Positions 55,321-63,811 of a stretch of 64,000 nucleotides of DNA are shown one piece after another. Origin of the DNA: Herbaspirillum rhizosphaerae_A (GTDB lineage: Bacteria; Pseudomonadota; Gammaproteobacteria; Burkholderiales; Burkholderiaceae_D); contig NZ_JAQQFR010000008.1 of assembly GCF_046025915.1 (NCBI RefSeq), positions 124,001-188,000 on the forward strand, written 5' to 3'. Each line of letters begins with the position of its first letter. The stretch's first letter is position 1. The notes below the pieces were generated by a model. It was not told where the DNA came from and searched no databases. It saw nothing but the letters and a program-made list of their open reading frames with translations. The translations under genes were made by a program, and so were the position numbers.

Positions 55321-56016
55321 TCAGGCCGCCCAGCGCAGCAGCGCCTGGGTGACGGCATCCGACTCTTCCATGGTCGACATATGTCCGCAGGCGGGGATTT
55401 CAGTCAACACGCTGCCCTTGACCAGCGCCGCCATACGCGCATGCCGTTCCGGCGGACTCCAGGCATCTTCTGCGCCGCAAAGAATCAGTGTGGGACAGGC
55501 GATTGCCGACAGCACCGGCGTTGCATCAGGACGGCCCAGCAATGCGCGAATCTGGCCCGCGTAGATCTCGGGCGACATGCGTCCCACCATTTCCAGAATA
55601 CGACTTATCAGCGGCGCATTGTCCCGATTGCCGGGGGCTAGCATCGGCATGGCCCAGGTCTCGGCAATGGCGTTGATGCCGTCGGCTCGGGCACGATCAA
55701 CCAGTACGGCGCGGCGGGCATCTTCGCCCGGCGTCGCAGCCTCGTAGCCGGTATCCAGCAGCGCCAGACGTTGCACGCGATGCGCCGCCTGACGATACAC
55801 GTCCAGCGCAACACGCCCCCCCATCGAATGGCCCGCAAGAAAAAACTGCTCAGGTGCATCCTGCAGCACGCGGCTCGCCATGCCTGCGATGGAATCGTCC
55901 TGCTGAAAACTCACGATACGCACGTCTGCCTTGTGTTCTTTGCGCAGGGCCTCGGCTTGCGCTTCCCAGACCACGTCATCGCACAGCAAACCGCACAGCA
56001 AATAAATCGTTTTCAT
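55321..56016 (-). CDS. Alpha/beta hydrolase
   Basis: This 231-residue hydrolase has the nucleophile elbow AGHSMGGRVAL, the Asp in LILCGAEDAWSP and the His in ACGHMSTME, a complete triad. The oxyanion region is LCGLLCDDVVW. The ATG at 56016 follows GGAAGCAAC. It lies in the gallate region, convergent with the LysR gene and divergent from the operon, so it may release aromatic acids from esters or act on a lactone such as 2-pyrone-4,6-dicarboxylate. Both are conjecture. Confidence 0.85.
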   Translation of the reverse strand: MKTIYLLCGLLCDDVVWEAQAEALRKEHKADVRIVSFQQDDSIAGMASRVLQDAPEQFFLAGHSMGGRVALDVYRQAAHRVQRLALLDTGYEAATPGEDARRAVLVDRARADGINAIAETWAMPMLAPGNRDNAPLISRILEMVGRMSPEIYAGQIRALLGRPDATPVLSAIACPTLILCGAEDAWSPPERHARMAALVKGSVLTEIPACGHMSTMEESDAVTQALLRWAA

Positions 56017-56058
56017 GTTGCTTCCAAAAGGGTGAAAAACGAGATGCAATGTATCCAA

Positions 56059-56358
56059 ACGACTTGCCTGTGTCCAGTCATCCGCTTCGCCTCAATCAGT
56101 CAGTTTGACATGGTGCAGCAATCTCGATATCGCCGGGTTTGTGCGTGGTTTCTATTTAATTTATTGATTTTAAAGGGATTAAATTTTTTCTTGAACGGTG
56201 TTTTACAACTGGTGATTAGTAGGTGTCTAAAAATCAATAAGCAAATTAGATGGGGTGGCAAGGCTAAATGTATAACGCCTATCCAGTCTGAACCGGATAA
56301 TGCTTCCATAAAAACGGCGTAGAGCCGACAACAAATTCCATACAACAGGAGACCACCG
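56059..56358. promoter_or_regulatory. Divergent control region between the hydrolase and the gallate operon
   Basis: About 300 bp between the hydrolase start and the binding protein start, AT-rich from 56150 to 56250 and carrying motif copy B. A good AGGAG site precedes the ATG at 56359. Confidence 0.55.
56235..56252 (+). promoter_or_regulatory. Shared 18-bp motif, copy B
   Basis: CAATAAGCAAATTAGATG lies 106 bp upstream of the binding-protein gene that begins the Rieske-ligBA unit. It differs from copy C at two positions. Confidence 0.7.
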
Positions 56359-57540
56359 ATGTTGCACCGATTCATGAAATTCACCTTGCCGCTCGCCAGC
56401 GCCGCCATCTTTGTCGCCACTCCCGCTGCGCATGCAGATGAAATTCGCATCGGCGTGATCGCTGCATTCAGCGGCCCGTACAGCAACTGGGGCAAACAGA
56501 TTCAGGACGCCACCGAACTCTTCCTCGCGCAAAACAACGGCCGCGCCGGTGAGCACACGATCAAGATCATCTATCGCGATGTCGGCGGCAACAATCCGGC
56601 GCGTGCCCGCCAATTGGCCGAAGAGCTGGTCGTACGCGACAAGGTGCAATACATCAGCGGTCTCGAATTCACACCGACGGCGCTGGCTGTCGCCGATGTC
56701 GCCACGCAAGCCAAGGTGCCTATCGTCATCATCAACGCCGGCACCTCCGGCATCCTGAGCAAGTCGCCGTACCTGCTGCGCGCCGGCTATACGCAATGGA
56801 TGGTGGCGACGCCGCTGGCCAAATGGACGGCGGAGCAGGGCGGCAAGCGCGTTGCGCTGGCCGTGGCGGACTACGCACCGGGCGCCGATGCGCTGACCTC
56901 GTTCCGCAAGTCTTTCACCGAAGAGAAGGGGCAGATCGTGGCGGAGGTGAAGATGCCGCTCAATACCTCCGACTTCTCGACCTACATGCAAAAGATCAAG
57001 GAAGCCAATCCTGAGTACGTCTACATGTTCGCGCCGGTCGGTCCGATGGCGGTCGCCTTTATCAAGGCTTTCGTCGAGCGCGGACTGGACAAGTCCGGCA
57101 TCAAGCTGCTGGCCACCGCCGAAACCGAAGAGAGCGAACTGCCGTCCTACGGCGACGCTGCGGCTGGCATCGTGACTGCGCTGCATTATTCGCCGGCCAG
57201 CACCACGCCTGCCAACGTGGCTTTCGTCAGCGCCTTCCGCAAGAAGTACGGCGCCGACAAGACGCCGAACGTGGCATCGATCGCTGCCTATGATTCGATG
57301 AAGATGATCTATGAAATGATCCGCGCCACCGGCGGCAAGCAAGACGGCGACAAGGCCATGGCGGCAATCAAGGGCTACGCGTGGGAAAGCCCGCGCGGCC
57401 CGGTGAGCATCGATCCGCAGACGCGCGAGATGACGCAGAATATCTACATTCGCCGTATTGAAAAGGTCGATGGCGTCTACGTCAACAAGCCGTTCAAGAC
57501 GTATCCGGCCATCAAGGATCCTGGCGTAAAGGTACAGTAA
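56359..57540 (+). CDS. ABC transporter substrate-binding protein for an aromatic acid (LivK-like)
   Basis: This 393-residue periplasmic protein has a signal peptide (MLHRFMKFTLPLASAAIFVA, cut after AHA), then DEIRIGVIAAFSGPYSNWGKQIQDATELFLAQNNG, typical of the Peripla_BP_6 family. Matching LivH and LivM permease genes end the same cluster 5 kb downstream. The context of gallate-pathway enzymes suggests that it binds gallate, syringate, vanillate or protocatechuate. Confidence 0.9.
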   Translation: MLHRFMKFTLPLASAAIFVATPAAHADEIRIGVIAAFSGPYSNWGKQIQDATELFLAQNNGRAGEHTIKIIYRDVGGNNPARARQLAEELVVRDKVQYISGLEFTPTALAVADVATQAKVPIVIINAGTSGILSKSPYLLRAGYTQWMVATPLAKWTAEQGGKRVALAVADYAPGADALTSFRKSFTEEKGQIVAEVKMPLNTSDFSTYMQKIKEANPEYVYMFAPVGPMAVAFIKAFVERGLDKSGIKLLATAETEESELPSYGDAAAGIVTALHYSPASTTPANVAFVSAFRKKYGADKTPNVASIAAYDSMKMIYEMIRATGGKQDGDKAMAAIKGYAWESPRGPVSIDPQTREMTQNIYIRRIEKVDGVYVNKPFKTYPAIKDPGVKVQ

Positions 57541-57635
57541 TCGCCATCGCTATTGCTATCGTTATTGCGCACAATGTTGTCATTGTTCAGTGCGGCGACG
57601 GATAAGTCGCCGCACTGTGTTTAGAGGAGAACTCC

Positions 57636-58739
57636 ATGCTTCAGAAAGCCGCAGCCGCCAAGCCGAAGATGGCCAATCACACCACGCCCCTGATCAAGGA
57701 TTGCTGGTACGTCGCCGCGCTGTCGCGCGAAGTCACGCGCGATCTGCTGGAGCGCACTTTGCTCGGCAAGACCGTGCTGATGTACCGTAAGGTCGACGGC
57801 ACGCCCGTCATCATGCAAAACCGCTGCGCCCATCGCTCCTTTCCCTTGTCGAAGGGACGCCTTGATGGCGATCAGGTGGTATGCGGTTATCACGGCATGG
57901 CCTATAACCCTGAAGGCCAGTGCGTACACATGCCGTCGCTGGCCAACCCGCCGACGCACGCGCGCATCGCCTCCTATCCGCTGCAAGAGAAAGGCCCGTT
58001 GATCTGGATCTGGATGGGCGACGCTAGCAAGGCCGATCCGGCGCTGATTCCGGATACGTCATGGCTGGACGCGCCGGAGTGGACCACCGTCACCGGCTAC
58101 TTCCACATGAAGTCCAACTACGTCGCGATGCATGAGAATCTGCTGGATCAGACGCACTTTCCGATTCTGCATGCGGACACGGTCGGCACGCCGGAGTATT
58201 CGCGCTCCAGTCTCGAAATCCACAATGAAGGCGATGTCGTGCGTATCCGCCGCGAGTTGAAGAACTCGCCGCCGCCGCCGATCTACGGCATCCCGATGAA
58301 GCTGACCGGACGTCCGGTGGATCGTTTCTCCGACAGCCGTTTCGTCTCCCCCGCAGGACATATCGCCTTTGCGCGCATCGCCAACCTGGAGCCGCGCGAA
58401 GGCGAACACACTGACTATCGCGTGAATATTACGCACTTGTTCACGCCGGAATTTCAAGGCACGATCCACTACTGGTGGTTCAACAGCCGCGACTTCGCGC
58501 TCGATGATGCCGGTGCCAGCGACTATCTGGCATCCGCTTCAGTCAAGGCGTATATGGAAGACGTCGACGCCCTGACCTGGATACAGGAAGAAGTCGAGAA
58601 GGGCGACGGGCCGCCGGATGAACTGAGCTTCGGCCCTGACCGTCCCGGTCTGTCCATGCGCAAGACGCTGTTGCGCCTCGCTGAAGCTGAGACCGCGCAA
58701 ACGGAAGAGCCGCCTGCCGTCGCCGTAAAAATGTATTAA
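57636..58739 (+). CDS. Rieske non-heme iron oxygenase (VanA-like O-demethylase type)
   Basis: This 367-residue oxygenase component has Rieske ligands Cys64, His66 (RCAHRSFPL) and Cys83, His86 (VCGYHGMAY). The mononuclear iron site lies in NYVAMHENLLDQTHFPILH (His174, His179). This layout fits VanA-type aromatic O-demethylases and related monocomponent alpha-only oxygenases rather than alpha-beta ring dioxygenases. No reductase gene is beside it. With fdhA under the same motif, a likely reaction is demethylation of a methoxylated benzoate (for example 3-O-methylgallate or vanillate) releasing formaldehyde. Confidence 0.82.
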   Translation: MLQKAAAAKPKMANHTTPLIKDCWYVAALSREVTRDLLERTLLGKTVLMYRKVDGTPVIMQNRCAHRSFPLSKGRLDGDQVVCGYHGMAYNPEGQCVHMPSLANPPTHARIASYPLQEKGPLIWIWMGDASKADPALIPDTSWLDAPEWTTVTGYFHMKSNYVAMHENLLDQTHFPILHADTVGTPEYSRSSLEIHNEGDVVRIRRELKNSPPPPIYGIPMKLTGRPVDRFSDSRFVSPAGHIAFARIANLEPREGEHTDYRVNITHLFTPEFQGTIHYWWFNSRDFALDDAGASDYLASASVKAYMEDVDALTWIQEEVEKGDGPPDELSFGPDRPGLSMRKTLLRLAEAETAQTEEPPAVAVKMY

Positions 58740-58775
58740 GTATTTTGAATGTGTTGAAAGCGTATTGAGGAAATC

Positions 58776-59612
58776 ATGGCAAGAATCGTAGGAGGAATCG
58801 GCACGTCGCACGTGCCCACCATCGGCCTGGCGTACGACAAGGGACGGCAGAACGATCCGGCCTGGGCGCCGCTGTTCAAGGGCTATGAGCCGGTAGCGCA
58901 ATGGTTGCGCGAGCAGGCGCCGGACGTGCTGGTCATGTTCTACAACGATCATGCAAACAGTTTCTTCTTCGACTGCTATCCGACGTTTGCGCTGGGTGTC
59001 TCGCCGAGTTTTGAAATGGCCGACGAAGGCGCCGGCAAGCGTCCCTTGCCCGACATTAACGGTCATCCGGAACTGGCGGCACATATGGCGGAATGCCTGG
59101 TCAACGATGAGTTTGACATGACGCTGTTTCAGGATCGTGCACTCGACCACGGTTGCAACTCGCCGTTGTCGCTGATGTGGCCGCATGAACCGGCGTGGCC
59201 CGGTGTGATAGTCCCGATTGAAATCAACGTGCTGCAATATCCGTTGCCGACCGCTGCGCGCTGTTACAAGCTCGGTCAGGCGGTGCGCCGCGCTATCGAG
59301 TCTTTCCCCGAAGACCTTAAGGTTGCCGTGGTCGGTACCGGCGGTTTATCGCATCAGATCCATGGTGAGCGTACCGGCTTCAACAATCCGGAATGGGATG
59401 ACGAATTCCTGCGCCGCATCGTCGACGATCCGCAGAGCCTGACCAGGCTCAAGCATGCCGACTTCGTGCGCCTTGGTGGCGCTGAAAGTGTCGAGGTCAT
59501 CATGTGGCTGGCCATGCGCGGCGCACTCGACGACAAGATCAAATGCATCCACCAGAACGTCTATCTGGCAACCACGACCGCGATGGCTGTGGCGATCTAC
59601 GAACAAGCCTGA
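58776..59612 (+). CDS. ligB: Class III extradiol ring-cleavage dioxygenase, catalytic (LigB-like) subunit
   Basis: This 278-residue subunit is the catalytic part of a protocatechuate 4,5-dioxygenase or gallate dioxygenase. Fe(II) ligands are expected at the His in GTSHVPTIG and in FYNDHANSFFF, with a C-terminal Glu. The catalytic His is in GTGGLSHQIHG. It is followed 10 bp later by the small alpha subunit. With no LigC or LigI nearby but GalB, an aldolase and GalD present, gallate giving 4-oxalomesaconate directly is the better substrate guess. Confidence 0.88.
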   Translation: MARIVGGIGTSHVPTIGLAYDKGRQNDPAWAPLFKGYEPVAQWLREQAPDVLVMFYNDHANSFFFDCYPTFALGVSPSFEMADEGAGKRPLPDINGHPELAAHMAECLVNDEFDMTLFQDRALDHGCNSPLSLMWPHEPAWPGVIVPIEINVLQYPLPTAARCYKLGQAVRRAIESFPEDLKVAVVGTGGLSHQIHGERTGFNNPEWDDEFLRRIVDDPQSLTRLKHADFVRLGGAESVEVIMWLAMRGALDDKIKCIHQNVYLATTTAMAVAIYEQA

Positions 59613-59622
59613 AGAGAAAATA

Positions 59623-59982
59623 ATGAATCCACAACTTGAAGGTATCGAAGACATTGAAGGCACCTATGTCTTCGACGTCCGCCAGAGCGTCAAATCGTTG
59701 CGACTGAACCGCTTCTTCTGGCGTCACCGCGAGCCGGAGTTCCGTGCACTGCTGGTGCGCGATTTCAAGGCGGCCTGCGATGAGCTCAAGCTCAGCGATG
59801 AAGAGCGTACGCTGGTGATCAATCAGGACTGGCTAGGCCTGATCAAATACGGTGTGAGTTTTTTCGTACTGGAGAAATTCGCCCGCGTGGTGAAGATGTC
59901 CAACCTGGCGGTCTATGCCTCCATGCGTGGTGAGACACTGGAAGCTTTTCTCAAGACACGGCGCGTTCCAGAGTCGGCATAA
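59623..59982 (+). CDS. ligA: Extradiol dioxygenase small (LigA-like) subunit
   Basis: The 119-residue helical protein (VFDVRQSVKSLRLNRFFWRHREPEFRALLVRDFKAACDELKLS, then DWLGLIKYGVSFFVLEKFARVV) is the alpha subunit that caps the LigB active site. In Pseudomonas GalA the two parts are fused; here they are separate. The ATG at 59623 is used because upstream codons overlap ligB in another frame. Confidence 0.9.
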   Translation: MNPQLEGIEDIEGTYVFDVRQSVKSLRLNRFFWRHREPEFRALLVRDFKAACDELKLSDEERTLVINQDWLGLIKYGVSFFVLEKFARVVKMSNLAVYASMRGETLEAFLKTRRVPESA

Positions 59983-60002
59983 CAGTTTTTTCTGAGCATT
60001 CA

Positions 60003-60038
60003 CGGCGTCCGCTGCGATGGCAGCGACGCCGTTTTTTT
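60003..60038 (+). terminator. Intrinsic terminator inside the gallate cluster
   Basis: CGGCGT(c)CGCTGC pairs with GCAGCGACGCCG (12 bp with one bulge, GATG loop), followed by T7. It ends the unit with ligBA 21 bp past the ligA stop, so galB needs its own promoter. Confidence 0.92.
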
Positions 60039-60318
60039 GCGCCAATTTTTACTCATTCTCGCGACGCAATACGGTTTTTGATATGGCCTGTTTCGCACGA
60101 TTGTATAAGTCGATAAGTAAATTAGATGCGCTATCAGCCAAAGAGAAACGCGAGCGGATAAGCCCTGCCATAGAATAAATCGACTTAACAAAGACGATGG
60201 AAGCGGTGATCAAAACCGGCAATAAGACAACGTCGGCAACCGCGTAAAGACAGCAATAAAAAATAAAAAGTACGAGACAAGTACATCAATTCATTTTTAT
60301 CGAATCAACAGGACAACC
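60039..60318. promoter_or_regulatory. Second control region of the gallate cluster
   Basis: This 280-bp AT-rich region between the ligA terminator and galB carries motif copy C and presumably the galB promoter. No gene is seen. Confidence 0.55.
60111..60128 (+). promoter_or_regulatory. Shared 18-bp motif, copy C
   Basis: CGATAAGTAAATTAGATG lies 190 bp upstream of galB. It shares 16 of 18 bases with each of copies A and B. Confidence 0.7.
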
Positions 60319-61044
60319 ATGGAAAAGACTCAAAAACCATCGCTGCTGGTGGTCAGCGCACATGCTGCGGACTTCGTCTGGCGCGCCGGCGGTGCGGTAG
60401 CGCTGTATAGCGAACGCGGCTATCGCGTGAAAGTCGTCTGCCTCTCCTACGGCGAGCGCGGCGAGTCTGCCAAGATGTGGAAACAACCGAACATGACGCT
60501 GCCCAAAGTGAAGGCTGCGCGTCATGAAGAAGCGGCCAAGGCTGCCGACATCCTCGGTGCTGAGATAGCGTTCTTAGATATCGGTGACTACCCGATGCGC
60601 GTCAGCGACGAAGTGCTGTACAAGCTGGTCGACATCTATCGTGAGTTGCGTCCCGAGTTCGTGCTTAGCCATTCACTGCACGATCCCTACAACTTCGATC
60701 ATCCTCTGGCGACGCATGTCGCGCAGGAGGCACGCATCATTGCGCAGGCCCACGGCCACAATCCGGAACAAGCCGTCATCGGCGCACCGCCTGTGTTGCT
60801 GTACGAACCGCATCAGCCCGAACAATGCAACTGGAAGCCGGATGTACTGCTAGACATTTCCTCCGTCTGGGAAAAGAAAAAAGCTGCCTTCGAAACCATG
60901 AACGCACAAGAACATCTGTGGGAGTACTACACCCGCGTGGCGCTGCAACGCGGCGTACAGGCATCGCGTAACTCTTCGCGCAGCATCAAGTACGGTGAAG
61001 GCTATCAACGCGTGTTTCCGCAAGTGTGCGGAGAGTTCTCATGA
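60319..61044 (+). CDS. galB: 4-Oxalomesaconate hydratase (PIG-L/LmbE family)
   Basis: This 241-residue enzyme of the PIG-L deacetylase fold hydrates the keto form of 4-oxalomesaconate to 4-carboxy-4-hydroxy-2-oxoadipate. It has SAHAADFVWRAGGAVALYSERGYRV, with HAAD where true deacetylases have HPDD, plus LSYGERGESAKMW and SHSLHDPYNFDHPLA. This matches GalB of Pseudomonas putida, and not the LigJ amidohydrolase family that does the same step in sphingomonads. It overlaps the aldolase gene by 4 bp. Confidence 0.9.
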   Translation: MEKTQKPSLLVVSAHAADFVWRAGGAVALYSERGYRVKVVCLSYGERGESAKMWKQPNMTLPKVKAARHEEAAKAADILGAEIAFLDIGDYPMRVSDEVLYKLVDIYRELRPEFVLSHSLHDPYNFDHPLATHVAQEARIIAQAHGHNPEQAVIGAPPVLLYEPHQPEQCNWKPDVLLDISSVWEKKKAAFETMNAQEHLWEYYTRVALQRGVQASRNSSRSIKYGEGYQRVFPQVCGEFS

Positions 61045-61718
61045 GCCGCAACGTCGCTGTTCGCAATATCCCGCGTGCACCGGTCGAACGCGTCGCTGCG
61101 CTGGCGCAGTATGGCGTCGCTACCGTGCACGAAGCACAAGGCCGTACCGGTTTGCTGCATCACCGCCTGCGCCCGGTCGTCGCCGACACGGCAATCGCAG
61201 GATCGGCGGTCACGGTCAGCGTGGCGCCGGGCGATAACTGGATGCTGCACGTGGCGGTTGAACTGTGCCAGCCGGGCGACATCCTGGTTGTCAGTCCGAC
61301 TTCGCATTGCGAGGATGGCTACTTCGGCGATCTGCTGGCGACGTCGCTGCAGGCACGCGGCGTACTTGGTCTGGTGATCGATGCAGGCGTGCGCGATGTG
61401 CGCACCTTGCGCGAGATGAACTTTCCTGTCTGGTCGCGTGCCGTTTGTGCGCAAGGCACGGTCAAGGCGACGGTCGGATCGGTCAATGTGCCGCTGGTCT
61501 GCGGCGAGCAATTGATTCAGCCGGGTGATGTGATCGTGGCCGATGACGACGGCGTCGTCGCCGTGCCGCGCGAACAGCTCGGCAGCGTCACCGATGCCTG
61601 CGTCGCGCGCGCCGCCAATGAAGAGCAGAAGCGCAAACGCCTCGCCGCCGGTGAACTCGGCCTGGACATCTACGACATGCGCGCCAAGCTGGCCGCTGCC
61701 GGACTGACCTATCTTTAA
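61041..61718 (+). CDS. galC: 4-Carboxy-4-hydroxy-2-oxoadipate aldolase (LigK/GalC, RraA fold)
   Basis: This 225-residue divalent-metal aldolase cleaves its substrate to pyruvate and oxaloacetate. The RraA-fold motifs are present: GLVIDAGVRDVRTL for the Arg-Asp metal region, CEDGYFGDLLATSLQARG, and VPLVCGEQLIQPGDVIVADDDGVVAVPRE. The start at 61041 overlaps the galB stop (ATGA). It yields central metabolites at the end of the gallate route. Confidence 0.92.
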   Translation: MSRNVAVRNIPRAPVERVAALAQYGVATVHEAQGRTGLLHHRLRPVVADTAIAGSAVTVSVAPGDNWMLHVAVELCQPGDILVVSPTSHCEDGYFGDLLATSLQARGVLGLVIDAGVRDVRTLREMNFPVWSRAVCAQGTVKATVGSVNVPLVCGEQLIQPGDVIVADDDGVVAVPREQLGSVTDACVARAANEEQKRKRLAAGELGLDIYDMRAKLAAAGLTYL

Positions 61719-61730
61719 AAAGCGCGGACG

Positions 61731-62858
61731 ATGACTCAGCCTACCGAAGCTTCCCAACGCGCCATCCCTTGCGCCTTCATGCGTGGCGGCACCTCGCGCG
61801 GCCCGTTCTTTCTTGCAGATGATTTGCCGCAGGATACGGCCACGCGCGACGCGGTGCTGTTGGCGGTAATGGGTTCGCCCGATCCACGTCAGATCGATGG
61901 ACTGGGGGGCAGCGACACACTCACCAGCAAGGTCGCGATCGTCTCGCCGTCATCTTTGCCGGGCGTCGACGTCGACTTCCTGTTTGCGCAGGTTGCCGTG
62001 GACAAACCGCTGGTGGATATCTCGCCCAACTGCGGCAACATGCTGGCCGGCGTCGGTCCGTTTGCGATTGAGCGCGGACTGGTGGCGATTCGCGGTGACC
62101 TGACACCGGTGGTGATCTACATGGTCAACAGCGGCAACATCGCTACGGCAATGGTGCAGACCACGGGTGGCCGCGTGGTGTATGACGGCGAGGCCAGGAT
62201 TGCCGGGGTGCCCGGCACATCGGCGCCGATCAATATTGCTTTCCGCGATACCGCCGGTTCAGCCTGCGGCAGCTTGCTGCCGACCGGCCGCACGCGTGAT
62301 GTCTTCAACGGCATCGAAGCGACCTGCATCGACAACGGCATGCCGGTTGTCGTCATGCGTGCCGAGTCGTTCGGCAAAACCGGGCAGGAGACGCCGCAGC
62401 AACTCGACGCCGACACGGAATTCAAGAAGCGCCTGGAAGCCGTCCGTCTGCAAGCGGGCGAACTGATGGGGCTGGGCGACGTACGCAACAAGGTGGTGCC
62501 GAAGATGACCATTATCTCGCCGGCTGCCAACGGCGGGCATATCTCCACCCGAACTTTCATCCCGCATCGTTGCCACAGCGCGATCGGCGTACTCGGCGCA
62601 GTGAGTGTCGCCAGCGCCTGCAAGTTGCCGGGATCGGTGGCAGAAGGGATGGCGACGCTGCCGCAGGGCAATGACGTCGAGATCTCGGTGGAACATCCTA
62701 GCGGTGAGTTTACCGTTGCCTTGCGTACTGAATCGGGCAAGGAATCGAGCACGGAATTGCATGGCAGTCAGATGCGTTTCCTCAGTTCGGGTTTGCTGCG
62801 CACGGCGCGCATGTTGCTCGATGGTCAGGTGTATGTGCCGCATCGGGTGTGGCCGTGA
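61731..62858 (+). CDS. galD: 4-Oxalomesaconate tautomerase (PrpF family)
   Basis: This 375-residue isomerase interconverts enol and keto forms of 4-oxalomesaconate, the step before GalB. The diaminopimelate-epimerase-like PrpF fold is shown by PCAFMRGGTSRGPFFLADDLP, DGLGGSDTLTSKVAIVSPSS, SPNCGNMLAGVGPFAIERGL and the repeated-domain segment TFIPHRCHSAIGVLGAVSVA. It is 12 bp after the aldolase gene. Confidence 0.92.
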   Translation: MTQPTEASQRAIPCAFMRGGTSRGPFFLADDLPQDTATRDAVLLAVMGSPDPRQIDGLGGSDTLTSKVAIVSPSSLPGVDVDFLFAQVAVDKPLVDISPNCGNMLAGVGPFAIERGLVAIRGDLTPVVIYMVNSGNIATAMVQTTGGRVVYDGEARIAGVPGTSAPINIAFRDTAGSACGSLLPTGRTRDVFNGIEATCIDNGMPVVVMRAESFGKTGQETPQQLDADTEFKKRLEAVRLQAGELMGLGDVRNKVVPKMTIISPAANGGHISTRTFIPHRCHSAIGVLGAVSVASACKLPGSVAEGMATLPQGNDVEISVEHPSGEFTVALRTESGKESSTELHGSQMRFLSSGLLRTARMLLDGQVYVPHRVWP

Positions 62859-62929
62859 AGGCTCACAGTTTTTGTAATCGTAATCGCCGTCGTCGTCCTT
62901 TTCATTGTCATCGTTAGTCAAGGAAAGCC

Positions 62930-63811
62930 ATGCTATCCCGCTTCGCCATTTCTCTTGTTTCACTCCTGTTCGACGGCCTGGCCTTCGGCATGATTCTGTT
63001 TTTGATTTCCATCGGCATGTCGATCACGATGGGCGTCATGCGCGTCGTCAATCTGGCGCATTGCAGCTTCGCCATGGCCGGCGGCTACATGACCTTCATG
63101 CTGGTGACGCAGGCGCAGCTGCCTTATGCCGTCGCTGTGCCGCTGGCGGTGATCGGCACCATGCTGCTCGGCGCGCTGCTTGAGCGCACCGTCTATTCGT
63201 GGATATATGTCCAGAGCGAGCTGGGCCAGGTGCTCATGACCATCGGCCTGACCTTCGTCATGATTGCCACCGCCAATGCGATGTTCGGCTCCACCATTCA
63301 GGACATCCCGGTGCCGGGCGCCTTGCGCGGCACCTATCAGCTTGGCGCCATCGGTTTGCCGGTATATCGCTTGTTTCTCATTGCCGTCAGTTGCGCCTGT
63401 GCGCTGGTGATCTGGTATGTCCTTGATCGCACGCAAGTCGGCGCCAAACTGCGTGCAGCGGTGGACAACGCCAAAATGGCCGGCTGTATCGGCATGAATG
63501 TCAAAGCTTTCTTTGCAGTCACCTTCGCCATCGGTTGCGGCTTTGCCGGACTGGGCGGTGCGCTCGGCGCCGACATGTTCCCGCTGGAGCCGTTCTACGC
63601 GCTCAATTATCTGGTGCTGGTGCTGATCGTGGTGTCGGTCGGCGGCCTCGGCAGCATCAAGGGCACGCTCATCGCCGCACTGGTGCTGGGCATGATCGAC
63701 ACGCTGGGACGCTACTTCCTGCCGGAAGCGGGCGGCCTGGTGATTTATATGGCGACGCTGGTGATGCTGCTGGTGCGCCCTCAAGGACTCTTCGGAAGGC
63801 AGACAGCATGA
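62930..63811 (+). CDS. Branched-chain-type ABC transporter permease (LivH family)
   Basis: This 293-residue permease has about eight spans and the LivH start (FAISLVSLLFDGLAFGMILFLISIGMSITMGVMRVVNLAHCSFAMAGGYM). The conserved GVMRVVNLAHG-type loop has Cys for the usual Gly. A typical GGLGSIKGTLIAALVLGMIDTLG loop contacts the ATPase. With the binding protein at 56359 and the LivM gene that follows it should import an aromatic acid. It overlaps the next gene by 4 bp. Confidence 0.92.
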   Translation: MLSRFAISLVSLLFDGLAFGMILFLISIGMSITMGVMRVVNLAHCSFAMAGGYMTFMLVTQAQLPYAVAVPLAVIGTMLLGALLERTVYSWIYVQSELGQVLMTIGLTFVMIATANAMFGSTIQDIPVPGALRGTYQLGAIGLPVYRLFLIAVSCACALVIWYVLDRTQVGAKLRAAVDNAKMAGCIGMNVKAFFAVTFAIGCGFAGLGGALGADMFPLEPFYALNYLVLVLIVVSVGGLGSIKGTLIAALVLGMIDTLGRYFLPEAGGLVIYMATLVMLLVRPQGLFGRQTA

